The notes under the pieces are model-generated. The model searched no databases. It worked only from the letters and a program-made list of their open reading frames with translations, and was not told the DNA's origin. A program made the translations under genes and the position numbers. Positions 8,129 to 15,821 of a stretch of DNA of 25,627 nucleotides are shown in pieces (positions within the stretch are counted from its first letter, which is position 1; every line of letters begins with the position of its first letter). Origin of the DNA: an uncultured Lachnospiraceae bacterium (GTDB taxonomy: Bacteria > Bacillota > Clostridia > Lachnospirales > Lachnospiraceae); the NCBI GenBank assembly GCA_910577825.1, contig CAJTOK010000015.1, positions 30,943-56,569 of the forward strand, in the 5' to 3' direction.

Positions 8129-9073
8129 TCAATGTCTGGCTTTGACAGATGCCAGTATATATGAAATAATTTTATCAGCCACATTTATTCCAGTACAATC
8201 ATATATATTCTTAAAATGTGCATTGGAATTAACTTCACACAATAATCCTGCCCTGCTGCCACTATCTGTAAAAAGCAGGTCCACACCGCCAAAATCCAGC
8301 CCCAGCGCTTCTGCTGCACATAGTGCAATCCTGCATTCTTCTTCTGACGGGCTGTAAGGCTCCATCTCTGCACCAATGGTTATATTTGCCCTGAAATCCC
8401 CGTTGGCAGAATGCCTGTACATTGCTGCCACTACTTCGCCGCCAGCCACTTCAATCCTTACATCCCTGCCGCTGCTCTCTTTAATGAATTTCTGGTAAAT
8501 ATGCGGTGTGCCGCCAAGTTTTAATACTATATCTTCAAGCTGTTTCCTGGTTTTTGCAAGGTATACCTGCATCCCGAATGAACCATAACACTCTTTAACT
8601 ATAAGCGGCAGTGAAAGTTCTTCTATAACCTTGTCCAGAAACCTGGTATTAGTATACCCAGTATTTGCATAAGCCATAGGTGCTGTTATTGTAGGTATAA
8701 GCGGTATTTTAAATTCTTCTGTGTTATTGTTCCATTCCCATAGTTTCTGGTATGTAAGGGATTTATCATCACAGGCGGCTATTGAATCTACCGGGTTGCA
8801 TACAATTATCCCTTTTCTATGGCAGATTTTTTCTAACTGCCTTCCGAGCCTTATGTCCTTATCCCAGTATAAAAGAAATGAACTGCCACCAAGCATTGAA
8901 GAAATCCTTTCTTCCCCGCCAGTGCCATAGGAACAGAGTATATCTGCATTCTCAATAACAGAAAGGCTGGAACCGTATTTTCTGGCAGAACTTTCAAGAT
9001 ACCTGTAATGCTCCATAAACTTTTCTGTCTTAAGAAATGAATTTATAAGGATATGTCCTTTAATACTGCCCAT
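8129..9073 (-). CDS. ATP-grasp ligase, RimK-like (first of pair)
   Basis: A 314-residue ATP-grasp protein. The N-terminal pre-ATP-grasp region holds CNPVDSIAACDDKSLTYQKL, the usual order of RimK-like enzymes. The ATP-grasp core has LPLIVKECYGSFGMQVYLA, the hinge TPHIYQKFIKESSGRDVRIEV, GDFRANITIGAEM, and the Mg-binding CEVNSNAHFKNIYDCTG with conserved Glu and Asn. It probably forms an amide bond on a small peptide, protein tail or cell-wall precursor; the substrate is not readable. A longer in-frame start at 9106 exists, but AAGGAG lies correctly before the ATG at 9073. The gene overlaps the end of ftsK by 14 bases, which implies translational coupling. Confidence 0.8.
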   Translation of the reverse strand: MGSIKGHILINSFLKTEKFMEHYRYLESSARKYGSSLSVIENADILCSYGTGGEERISSMLGGSSFLLYWDKDIRLGRQLEKICHRKGIIVCNPVDSIAACDDKSLTYQKLWEWNNNTEEFKIPLIPTITAPMAYANTGYTNTRFLDKVIEELSLPLIVKECYGSFGMQVYLAKTRKQLEDIVLKLGGTPHIYQKFIKESSGRDVRIEVAGGEVVAAMYRHSANGDFRANITIGAEMEPYSPSEEECRIALCAAEALGLDFGGVDLLFTDSGSRAGLLCEVNSNAHFKNIYDCTGINVADKIISYILASVKARH

Positions 9074-12000
9074 CCTGTACTCCTTCCAGTCCGTTTGCTT
9101 CTGCATAATTTTTAAGAGTTTCTTCTATTTCACTTTCAGAAACTGGCCCTGCATTACCCATAAGCAAATCAAAATCATTCATTGTCATAAGTATTTTACG
9201 TGGCTTCGTACCTTCTGCCGGCCCTACAACGCCTGCTTTATGCAGCTGGTCTATAATCCTGCCCGCCCTGTTAAAGCCTATTGAGAACTTTCTCTGGAGC
9301 TGTCCTGCTGCTGCCCTCTTTGATTCTATTACAAACCTTCCTGCTTCTTCAAAATACTCGTCCCTGTCAGATTTAGGCTCTTTTGGTTCTGGTGCACTTT
9401 TTTCAGTTTCAACTATCTCAGTTACATTTACATTGTAATCTGGCTCTTCATTATTATTACGCAGAAATTCCACCACATCACTAACTTCTTTATCTGATAC
9501 AAATGCACCCTGTACACGGACAGGTTCTGAATAACCTGACGGGAAGAAAAGCATATCACCCTTGCCAATAAGTTTTTCAGCACCATTTTTATCAAGTATT
9601 GTACGTGAATCAATAGATGATGATACAGAAAATGCTATCCTTGAAGGGATATTTGCTTTAATAAGCCCTGTAATTACATTAACAGAAGGACGCTGTGTAG
9701 CAAGCACAAGATGTATCCCTGCTGCCCTTGCAAGCTGTGCAATCCTGCATACAGCATCTTCAACTTCTTTAGAAGCAACCATCATAAGGTCTGCAAATTC
9801 ATCTACTATTATTACAAGTAATGGCATTTTGGCATACCCTGCCACTTCCGGGTCCTGTACATTTTTTATCTTCTTGTTATATCCTGTAATATTGCGCACC
9901 CCAAGCTCTTTAAACTTATTATACCTGTCCATCATCTCGCGCACTGCCCAGTTAAGCGCTGCAGATGCCTCCTGCGGGTCTGTTACAACAGGGCAGAAAA
10001 GATGTGGTATGCCATTATAAACACTAAGCTCTACTACTTTAGGGTCAATCATAACAAGCTTTACATCCTTTGGGTCAGCTTTATATAAAATACTCATAAT
10101 AAGAGTGTTTATACATACTGATTTACCTGAACCAGTAGCACCGGCAATAAGGAGGTGCGGCATTTTGGCAATATCTGTTATAATAGTCTTGCCGCCAATA
10201 TCCTTTCCTGCTGCAAATGTAACAGGCGATTTTGAATTTATAAATTCTTCACTTTCTATAAGTTCCCGGAATCCCACTGAACCAGGTTCAGGGTTTGGAA
10301 TTTCAATTCCTACTGCCGACTTTCCCGGTATAGGCGCTTCAATTCTTATACTTTTGGCGGCAAGGTTTAATTTAAGGTCATCTGCAAGGTTTGTAATCTT
10401 ATTTACCCTTACACCCTGTTCAGGGAAAAGCTCATATCTTGTAACAGTAGGCCCGCAGGTTACTGCCCCCATCTTTACATCTACATTGAAGCTTTTAAGT
10501 GTTTCCTGTAATTTAACCGCTGTATTGCGTAAATCTTCATCAGACATGCCATTAGAGGATTTTTCTGGTATATTAAGAAGCCCGGGCTCTGGAAATACAT
10601 ATTCAGGCTCCGGCAGTTCTGCCAATGCCGCTTCCTTGCTGTCATTTAACGCATTAAATGTACTAGAGGCAGAAACATAGCTGTCACCGCCTATCCTTCC
10701 ATGGTTAGTAGTAGTTTCTGGTCTTTTATATAAAGATACAGCAGCAGTTTCTGGTTCATTTACTGCTTCCGTATCTGGTTCATCTGTATCTTCTGTTATA
10801 TTTGTTATATCTTCAGTTATATCTTCTGTTTCCGCTTCCGGCTTTACAGTTATATCTTCCTGTATTATTTCATCTGGTTCTTCTATATATATATTTTCTT
10901 CCAGGGGTTCTGTAACCATGTCTGGTATATTAATATTATCTGGTATATCATCTATATCTTCTGTTGTACTATCCTCTGGCATTACTGTAAAAGGTTCTGT
11001 ATTCTTTTCTGGTGCTTTAACCAGTACAATATCATCAAAGCCGTCTTCTGTGACAGTTTCACTGGAAAGTTCTGGTTCTTTAATGTCTTTAATTGGAAAT
11101 AATGGCTCTTGTATGGCTTCTTGTACAGTATTTCTTTTCCTGCCAAACTTTTTATTTAATTCATCACGGAAAACAGGAATTTCACTTCCATATTTTTCTT
11201 TGACAACAGGAATTTCTGTACTGGCAGTTTTACTTACAGAAGGCTGTATGGTTTCTTTAGGTTTTTCAGGAATAGTTTTCTTCCTTTCTGCTTTCCTGCC
11301 AGTATTCCCGGCAGGTTTTGCAGCTGGGTTTTCTATAACAATCTCTTCCATTGTATTTTTGCCAAGTGATTCTTTACGTTTATTCTCTTCTATTTCATCA
11401 AGAACCATATTCATTTCCATAAGGTTTACTGTCTGCATTGGAGGCACTGGCCTTTTCTCCTGCCTGTGTTTTACAGCAGGCTGTGGCATTACACGGTATG
11501 ATGGTTCTTTATAATTATAATCCTCTTTGCTGCTTATTTCTTCATATGTATTTTCCATTTCCTGTTTATAAGCATTCCTTTTGCGGACTGCTGCCATAAA
11601 TTCCATGCCATGGAAGATAAAAAGGCACAGGATAAACAGTGCCATCATTATTATGACTGCACAGGTTTCTCCTGTAATTTTAGAAAACAGCCCGCTTATA
11701 AACCTTCCAAGCAGTCCAGGGTTTCCTTTGCCATTTTTTATTACATCCCCCAGGGTAAGGTCCATACATTCAAAATACTTTTTGTGCATGACATGGTTGC
11801 TTGTATAATATTCTGAAATCACCTCCTGCCCGGACAGTAAGTCTGAAATGCCAAGCAGAAGCCATACTGCTGCTATAAAACTGCCTGTCTTTCTTGGTAC
11901 ACGCCTGTCACCCTGGTTTACAAGCCCGAATATATATCCAATAATTATCCCTGCTGGAAGAATCCATGCACCCCATCCGAAAATACCTAAAAACAGGCCT

Positions 12001-12293
12001 CCAAGGATTTTCCCTACAATTCCTCCAAGCCCTGAATAACTGAAATACAAAAATACAGCAAATATAGCCATGACAATAAGTGTTATTGCTGTTTCAAATG
12101 CCATTCTGTCTTTATATTCATTAACATCCTGGACTTTACGCTGGTTTATCCTCTCTTTATCATCTTTAGTTTTCCTGCCTGCTGCGGCAGAAGATTTCTT
12201 TATGCCCTGGCTCCTGCCTGTCCTTTTACTAGCAGCTGCCGTGGTTTTTTGTCCGCTCCTTGTCCTTGTAGTAGAACTTTTTGCCGCCGCCAT
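9060..12293 (-). CDS. ftsK: DNA translocase FtsK/SpoIIIE
   Basis: A 1,077-residue membrane-anchored DNA pump that clears chromosome DNA through the division or sporulation septum. After a basic N-terminus come four to five membrane spans (residues about 60-245). Then follows a long acidic, Pro/Thr-rich linker (about 250-590) and the alpha-beta motor with Walker A GATGSGKS (718-725) and Walker B LLVIIVDEFADLM (about 825-837). The C-terminal gamma winged helix (about 982-1037, IESKRAAAGQLQRKFSIGFNRAGRIIDQL) reads polar DNA sequences. A tail of about 40 residues follows gamma. The TTG at 12317 is in frame but has no ribosome site; GGAG 10 bases before the ATG at 12293 supports that start. It lies 32 bases after uppP, in the same operon. 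Whether it is SpoIIIE, a division FtsK or both cannot be decided. Confidence 0.95.
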   Translation of the reverse strand: MAAAKSSTTRTRSGQKTTAAASKRTGRSQGIKKSSAAAGRKTKDDKERINQRKVQDVNEYKDRMAFETAITLIVMAIFAVFLYFSYSGLGGIVGKILGGLFLGIFGWGAWILPAGIIIGYIFGLVNQGDRRVPRKTGSFIAAVWLLLGISDLLSGQEVISEYYTSNHVMHKKYFECMDLTLGDVIKNGKGNPGLLGRFISGLFSKITGETCAVIIMMALFILCLFIFHGMEFMAAVRKRNAYKQEMENTYEEISSKEDYNYKEPSYRVMPQPAVKHRQEKRPVPPMQTVNLMEMNMVLDEIEENKRKESLGKNTMEEIVIENPAAKPAGNTGRKAERKKTIPEKPKETIQPSVSKTASTEIPVVKEKYGSEIPVFRDELNKKFGRKRNTVQEAIQEPLFPIKDIKEPELSSETVTEDGFDDIVLVKAPEKNTEPFTVMPEDSTTEDIDDIPDNINIPDMVTEPLEENIYIEEPDEIIQEDITVKPEAETEDITEDITNITEDTDEPDTEAVNEPETAAVSLYKRPETTTNHGRIGGDSYVSASSTFNALNDSKEAALAELPEPEYVFPEPGLLNIPEKSSNGMSDEDLRNTAVKLQETLKSFNVDVKMGAVTCGPTVTRYELFPEQGVRVNKITNLADDLKLNLAAKSIRIEAPIPGKSAVGIEIPNPEPGSVGFRELIESEEFINSKSPVTFAAGKDIGGKTIITDIAKMPHLLIAGATGSGKSVCINTLIMSILYKADPKDVKLVMIDPKVVELSVYNGIPHLFCPVVTDPQEASAALNWAVREMMDRYNKFKELGVRNITGYNKKIKNVQDPEVAGYAKMPLLVIIVDEFADLMMVASKEVEDAVCRIAQLARAAGIHLVLATQRPSVNVITGLIKANIPSRIAFSVSSSIDSRTILDKNGAEKLIGKGDMLFFPSGYSEPVRVQGAFVSDKEVSDVVEFLRNNNEEPDYNVNVTEIVETEKSAPEPKEPKSDRDEYFEEAGRFVIESKRAAAGQLQRKFSIGFNRAGRIIDQLHKAGVVGPAEGTKPRKILMTMNDFDLLMGNAGPVSESEIEETLKNYAEANGLEGVQDGQY

Positions 12294-12325
12294 CCTGACA
12301 ACTCTCCTTTTCTGCAATTTTCTTA

Positions 12326-13201
12326 CTATCCTAAAAAGTTATAACCAACTGCAATCCCGCCTGCTATTATACAATATATTGCAAAATATTTATACCTTTT
12401 GCCACGTACAAGTGCCATCATAAAACATATTGAGAAATACCCTGCCACAGCTGCAACAACAGTAGCTATAATACAGCTGGGTATATCTTTTTGTGCAATA
12501 ATGTCTGCCTGGAAATCTTTAAGCTCTAAAACAACAGCGCCAAGCACTGCAGGTACTGACATTATAAATGAATATTTTACAGCAAATTTCCTGTCAAAGC
12601 CACATAAAATACAAGCCGTTATAGTAGTCCCTGAACGTGAAATGCCAGGCATTGTTGAAAGCCCCTGCGCTATGCCGGCAATTCCTGCGTCCAGATAAGA
12701 AACCTCTTTGGGCTTCTTGCTGCCAGCATCTGCAAGGTCTGCAATAATAAGAAATGAAGCCGTAATAAAAAGGCATACACCTGGAACAAGTACCATGTCA
12801 TTAGCTGCTTCAATAATATCTGAAAGCAGTATGCCTATTATGCCTGTAGGTATTGTTGATACTATAACCAGCATGACAAACTTACGGTATGAACTCCTTA
12901 TTATACGCCTGTATGTTCTGCCGCTTTTAAATATTCTTGTGAAAAATATGCAGATATTAGCAAATATATCTATTAAAATATGTATTCCTTCAGATACCAG
13001 TTTTGCTATATCTTTACGGAATGCTATAAATATAGCTATAAGTGTGCCAAAATGCAGCATTACGTCAAAAAACATGCCCCCGCTTCCCAAATCTGTTCCA
13101 AGTACCTGTTTGATTATAACAAGATGCCCCGAACTGCTTATTGGCAGAAACTCTGCAAGCCCCTGCACCAGGCCAAGTATTACAGCTTTCCATACTGGCA
13201 T
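12326..13201 (-). CDS. uppP: Undecaprenyl-diphosphatase (BacA/UppP)
   Basis: A 291-residue polytopic membrane enzyme that dephosphorylates undecaprenyl diphosphate to recycle the lipid carrier for peptidoglycan and other cell-wall polymers; overexpression gives bacitracin resistance. Both signature motifs are present: EFLPISSSGHL (residues 17-27, with catalytic Glu and the serine run) and PGISRSGTT (185-193, with the essential Arg). Hydrophobic segments fit about eight membrane passes. AAGGAG precedes the ATG. It is the first gene of the long minus-strand operon and has a near-consensus promoter upstream. Confidence 0.97.
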   Translation of the reverse strand: MPVWKAVILGLVQGLAEFLPISSSGHLVIIKQVLGTDLGSGGMFFDVMLHFGTLIAIFIAFRKDIAKLVSEGIHILIDIFANICIFFTRIFKSGRTYRRIIRSSYRKFVMLVIVSTIPTGIIGILLSDIIEAANDMVLVPGVCLFITASFLIIADLADAGSKKPKEVSYLDAGIAGIAQGLSTMPGISRSGTTITACILCGFDRKFAVKYSFIMSVPAVLGAVVLELKDFQADIIAQKDIPSCIIATVVAAVAGYFSICFMMALVRGKRYKYFAIYCIIAGGIAVGYNFLG

Positions 13202-13255
13202 AGGTAACTCTCCTTACTGTTTTTTACTTTACTTCCTAGGTAATCATATTTATCT

Positions 13256-13284
13256 ATTATAACTATTATTTTAATGAAAGTAAA
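13256..13284 (-). promoter_or_regulatory. Promoter of the uppP-ftsK operon
   Basis: Minus strand TTTACT (13284-13279), a 17-base spacer and a perfect TATAAT (13261-13256), about 55 bases before the uppP start. A vegetative promoter by sequence. Confidence 0.7.
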
Positions 13285-13304
13285 GAACATTTAAATTATC
13301 AATT

Positions 13305-13332
13305 CACAAAGCAGGCAGTAACACATATAATA
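13305..13332 (+). promoter_or_regulatory. Possible sigma-K/sigma-E-type promoter of the SleC-like gene
   Basis: CATATAATA (13324-13332) fits the sigma-K -10 pattern CATAnnnTA. It is preceded by cACa (13305-13308) with a 15-base spacer, as expected for the short sigma-K -35. It also differs from the sigma-E -10 (CATACAAT) at one base. It points to the cortex-lytic gene at 13408. Such short matches occur by chance in AT-rich DNA. Confidence 0.35.
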
Positions 13333-13345
13333 ATAATAACCTTTT

Positions 13346-13390
13346 GCACAGTTTGCTGTGCTTTTTAAAATAATGCACTGTAATAGTGCA
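13346..13390 (+). promoter_or_regulatory. Two hairpins in the leader of the SleC-like gene
   Basis: First hairpin: GCACAG (13346-13351), TTTG loop, CTGTGC (13356-13361), followed by TTTTT (13362-13366), so it has the shape of an intrinsic terminator. Second: TGCACT (13374-13379) with AGTGCA (13385-13390), ending just before the ribosome site GAGG (13396-13399). With no gene upstream on this strand, the first could be an attenuator or a block to stray transcription. Confidence 0.45.
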
Positions 13391-13407
13391 GAAATGAGGT
13401 AATTTTT

Positions 13408-13911
13408 ATGCCAGCTTCAATAAGATTACAACAAACAGAGGACACAGGGTTTTTAAAAGCAAATGTGTCTTCCGTAATTGCTTCAAGGCCAATCACTGGC
13501 GCTAAGGTGCAGATTACGGATATTAATGACCCTGGCAGGGTAATTGAGGAAGTTGAAACTGATATCTCCGGGCAGACTGAGGCTGTTGAACTTCCGGCAC
13601 CTCCTGTTGAATACAGTATGGAGCCTTCTGCCGGCCAGCCCTATTCAGTTTATAATATACGTATATCCGCACCCGGTTTTGAATCAATAGAAATTTCAGG
13701 TGCAGAAATACTTCCCGGACAGACTTCTTTACAGAATGTTTCACTTATGCCTATGGATGATGCCCTTGGTGAAAGTGAAGAACTTTTTGTAATACCGCCC
13801 CACACCCTGTATGGCGATTACCCGCCAAAAATAGCAGAGAGCGAGATAAAAGACACACAGGAAACGGGCGAAATTGTCCTGAGCCGTGTGGTAATCCCCG
13901 CTGGTGTATGA
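13408..13911 (+). CDS. SleC-like spore cortex-lytic enzyme, 5' part (interrupted)
   Basis: A 167-residue open frame that is the N-terminal part of a larger protein. It has a carboxypeptidase-regulatory/SleC pro-region-like beta domain (NVSSVIASRPITGAKVQITD, then ISAPGFESIEISGAEILPGQTS) and ends in the conserved stretch PPKIAESEIKDTQETGEIVLSRVVIP (given here only as a landmark, residues about 139-164). Only the last three codons (AGV) come from foreign DNA. The next conserved residues of the family (PEYIIVHDG) are found in frame at 18918. SleC is a pro-enzyme that hydrolyses spore cortex peptidoglycan at germination after the pro-region is cut off. The assignment rests on remembered family sequence. 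GAGG at 13396-13399 sets the start. The catalytic region is absent, so this product alone should be inactive. Confidence 0.65.
   Translation: MPASIRLQQTEDTGFLKANVSSVIASRPITGAKVQITDINDPGRVIEEVETDISGQTEAVELPAPPVEYSMEPSAGQPYSVYNIRISAPGFESIEISGAEILPGQTSLQNVSLMPMDDALGESEELFVIPPHTLYGDYPPKIAESEIKDTQETGEIVLSRVVIPAGV
13900..13907 (+). repeat. Left terminal inverted repeat / left attachment junction
   Basis: GCTGGTGT, the first bases inside the element after the shared CCCC. It pairs with ACACCAGC at 18910-18917. The stop codon of the last recombinase (13912-13914) is only 5 bases away. Confidence 0.75.
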
Positions 13912-14637
13912 TTAGCCCCACAGCCTTCTCACGCTTCCAGCATCCCATTTAAGATAATTACTGCCAGTGCAGTATATTTCCCTTGTTACATTATATACTG
14001 ACGGCCTGTTTATTCTCTGGCGGTTAAGCCATTCTGCTGTTTCAGTGGAAGTATACCCCTGGCCTTTTAATTCTCTTATCTTCTTTAACACTTCCATTGA
14101 AGCATCTTCTTTAAGAAAACGCAGCCCGTTTTCTGTCTTTATGCAGTATCCATATGGCGCTGCGCCCCCTGTATATCCGCCTTTCTTTTTCTGGTACTGT
14201 TTAACTATGGAAACTTTCCTGCCAGATTCCCTTGCATACCATTCATTAATAATGTTTTTAAGCCCTGCTGCAAATCCTGCGCCGTTATAGCTGCTGCCGC
14301 TGTCATAGCCTTCCGAAACTGCCACAAGCCTTATGCCATGCTCTGGAAATATCTTTTCTATATATTCCCCTGCCAGTATATAGTTCCTGCCAATCCTTGA
14401 AAAATCTTTTACAACAACCACATCAAGCCTGTGTGCTGATATATCCTTAACCAGCCTTTTCCATCCCGGGCGGTTAAAATCCATGCCGGAAAACCCTTTA
14501 TCAGAATATATCCCTGCACATTCCATTCCATTTCCACTAATATACCTTATGGCAGCAAGTATCTGGTTTTCTATTGTATAATCTTTGCTGTTATAGTGTT
14601 TTACCGATACCCTTGCGTAAATGCCAGCACGCTCCAT
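13912..14637 (-). CDS. Small serine recombinase, second of the pair (short C-terminus)
   Basis: A 241-residue serine site-specific recombinase. The catalytic resolvase domain covers residues about 4-150: GIYARVS with nucleophile S11, YSDKGFSGMDFNRPGWKRL, then VVVKDFSRIGRNYI with the catalytic arginines. A partial recombinase DNA-binding domain follows (GGAAPYGY, then TSTETAEWLNRQRIN) and stops at SVRRLWG, where relatives normally continue into the rest of that domain. It has no zinc ribbon and no coiled coil. Its stop codon lies 5 bases from the terminal repeat, so the missing end may reflect the element boundary or a stable short form. The start overlaps the stop of its partner (TAATG) with AGGAGAGG upstream, implying coupled expression. 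Confidence 0.9.
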   Translation of the reverse strand: MERAGIYARVSVKHYNSKDYTIENQILAAIRYISGNGMECAGIYSDKGFSGMDFNRPGWKRLVKDISAHRLDVVVVKDFSRIGRNYILAGEYIEKIFPEHGIRLVAVSEGYDSGSSYNGAGFAAGLKNIINEWYARESGRKVSIVKQYQKKKGGYTGGAAPYGYCIKTENGLRFLKEDASMEVLKKIRELKGQGYTSTETAEWLNRQRINRPSVYNVTREIYCTGSNYLKWDAGSVRRLWG

Positions 14638-15557
14638 TATTTAATACCTCTCCTTAAATCCATTTCCTGCACCTTTTTAAAAACCTCTTTGCTTATTAAT
14701 GGCGTTACAGCCCCTTCTGCACGTATCCATTCTTCTTTTGGGAGTTTCTTTCTTAGTGGCAGTTTATAACTTGTTTTCCTGTCTTTGCCCTGCAAAAGCA
14801 CACCCGTATATACCTCATTAGACAGTATGCGCCTTACAGCAACCGGCGACCAGCCAGGATTCCCATTTCTTGCAAATGATGTTGTAAACCTGCTGTTATT
14901 AAGCTTTTTATACGCATATGGTGAAGGGATTTCCATTAAATCAAGTTCCTTTGCAATTTTTTCAGCAGATTTGCCATTAAGCCGCATATTAAAAATCCAT
15001 CTTACAATATCTGCTGCATATTCATCTACAACAAGCTTCCCGCGTTCTTTTTCTGATTTAATATATCCATAAACTGCAAATGCACCTATATATATACCCT
15101 GTTTTCTTCTTGCTTCCTGCTGCCAGCGGACTTTATTGGAAATATCCCTGCAATATGCGTCATTAACCAGGTTCATTATCGGCATAAGAAGTGCATCCTC
15201 AAGAAAGCCGCTGTTTTGGCTGTCATAATTATCACATACTGCAATAAACCTTACACCAAGCCCCGGGAAAATATATTTTATATATTTGCCTGTCTGTATA
15301 TAATCCCTGCCAAACCTTGACAAATCTTTTACAATTATACATTCAATCCTGCCTGAGTAAATATTTCTGATTAAATCCTTTACGCCCGGCCTGTCAAAAT
15401 TAATCCCGCTATAGCCATCATCACACCATTCACCGGCAATTTCCATATCATTATGTACATGTACAAACTGCTCTATTACCATGCGCTGCCCGGCAATGCT
15501 GTTACTCCCGGTGCTTTCCTCTTCCTTTGAAATACGCAGGTAAATGCCACACTTCAT
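14637..15557 (-). CDS. Small serine recombinase, first of the pair
   Basis: A 306-residue serine recombinase. The catalytic domain (residues about 1-150) starts KCGIYLRIS with nucleophile S10, then CDDGYSGINFDRPG and IIVKDLSRFGRDYI. A full recombinase (PF07508-like) domain follows, with GWSPVAVRRILSNEVYTGVL. The zinc ribbon and long coiled coil of large serine integrases are absent, making it short for an integrase. Its ATG overlaps the preceding stop (ATGA) and has GGAGGGG upstream. Two adjacent, different recombinases with coupled translation recall the CcrA/CcrB arrangement of SCC elements, though these are much smaller. It probably acts with the next gene to integrate and excise the element. 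Confidence 0.92.
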   Translation of the reverse strand: MKCGIYLRISKEEESTGSNSIAGQRMVIEQFVHVHNDMEIAGEWCDDGYSGINFDRPGVKDLIRNIYSGRIECIIVKDLSRFGRDYIQTGKYIKYIFPGLGVRFIAVCDNYDSQNSGFLEDALLMPIMNLVNDAYCRDISNKVRWQQEARRKQGIYIGAFAVYGYIKSEKERGKLVVDEYAADIVRWIFNMRLNGKSAEKIAKELDLMEIPSPYAYKKLNNSRFTTSFARNGNPGWSPVAVRRILSNEVYTGVLLQGKDRKTSYKLPLRKKLPKEEWIRAEGAVTPLISKEVFKKVQEMDLRRGIK

Positions 15558-15766
15558 AACACCCCTCCATTCCTGGCTTCTTCTTTCTGCTGCATATGCA
15601 GGGGTTTAAAATCATTATCCCATCCCTGTTTTACCTCCAGCGCAAAAAGAGCCATGCACTCCATAAAACTTACTGGCTCTTTTCCATCTTCATAAATATC
15701 ATAATGGCATGTTACATTCCATCTGGAAGTTTCATTTTCTGTATTATCATATATTATATTCTGCAT
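15554..15766 (-). CDS. 70-residue protein upstream of the recombinase pair
   Basis: A small acidic-to-neutral protein (start MQNIIYDNTENETS, end QQKEEARNGGVL) with a central hydrophobic patch FMECMALFALEVKQGW. I recognise no named family. Its stop overlaps the start of the first recombinase (ATGA), so it is expressed with the pair. Small proteins beside serine integrases are often recombination directionality factors, as in SP-beta, so this is the best candidate for such a role, but that is inference from position. AGGA is 10 bases before the ATG, a weak site. Confidence 0.65.
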   Translation of the reverse strand: MQNIIYDNTENETSRWNVTCHYDIYEDGKEPVSFMECMALFALEVKQGWDNDFKPLHMQQKEEARNGGVL

Positions 15767-15821
15767 ACCAATGTATTCCTGGCATTTTATTTCACTAATA
15801 TTTTATTCATTTATATATGGA

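Noticed and set aside
9562..11514. Long plus-strand frames opposite ftsK
   Set aside because: They mirror the ftsK coding strand, lack ribosome sites and have unnatural residue content.
13912..15557. The two small recombinases as one gene split by a frameshift
   Set aside because: Each has its own complete catalytic N-terminus with nucleophile serine and its own ribosome site, so they are separate genes.
15767..15821. Sigma-E-type promoter for the recombinase genes
   Set aside because: GTCATAAT and AATAAAAT can be picked out, but the spacer is 13 and the -10 matches only 6 of 8 in AT-rich DNA, so it is not convincing.
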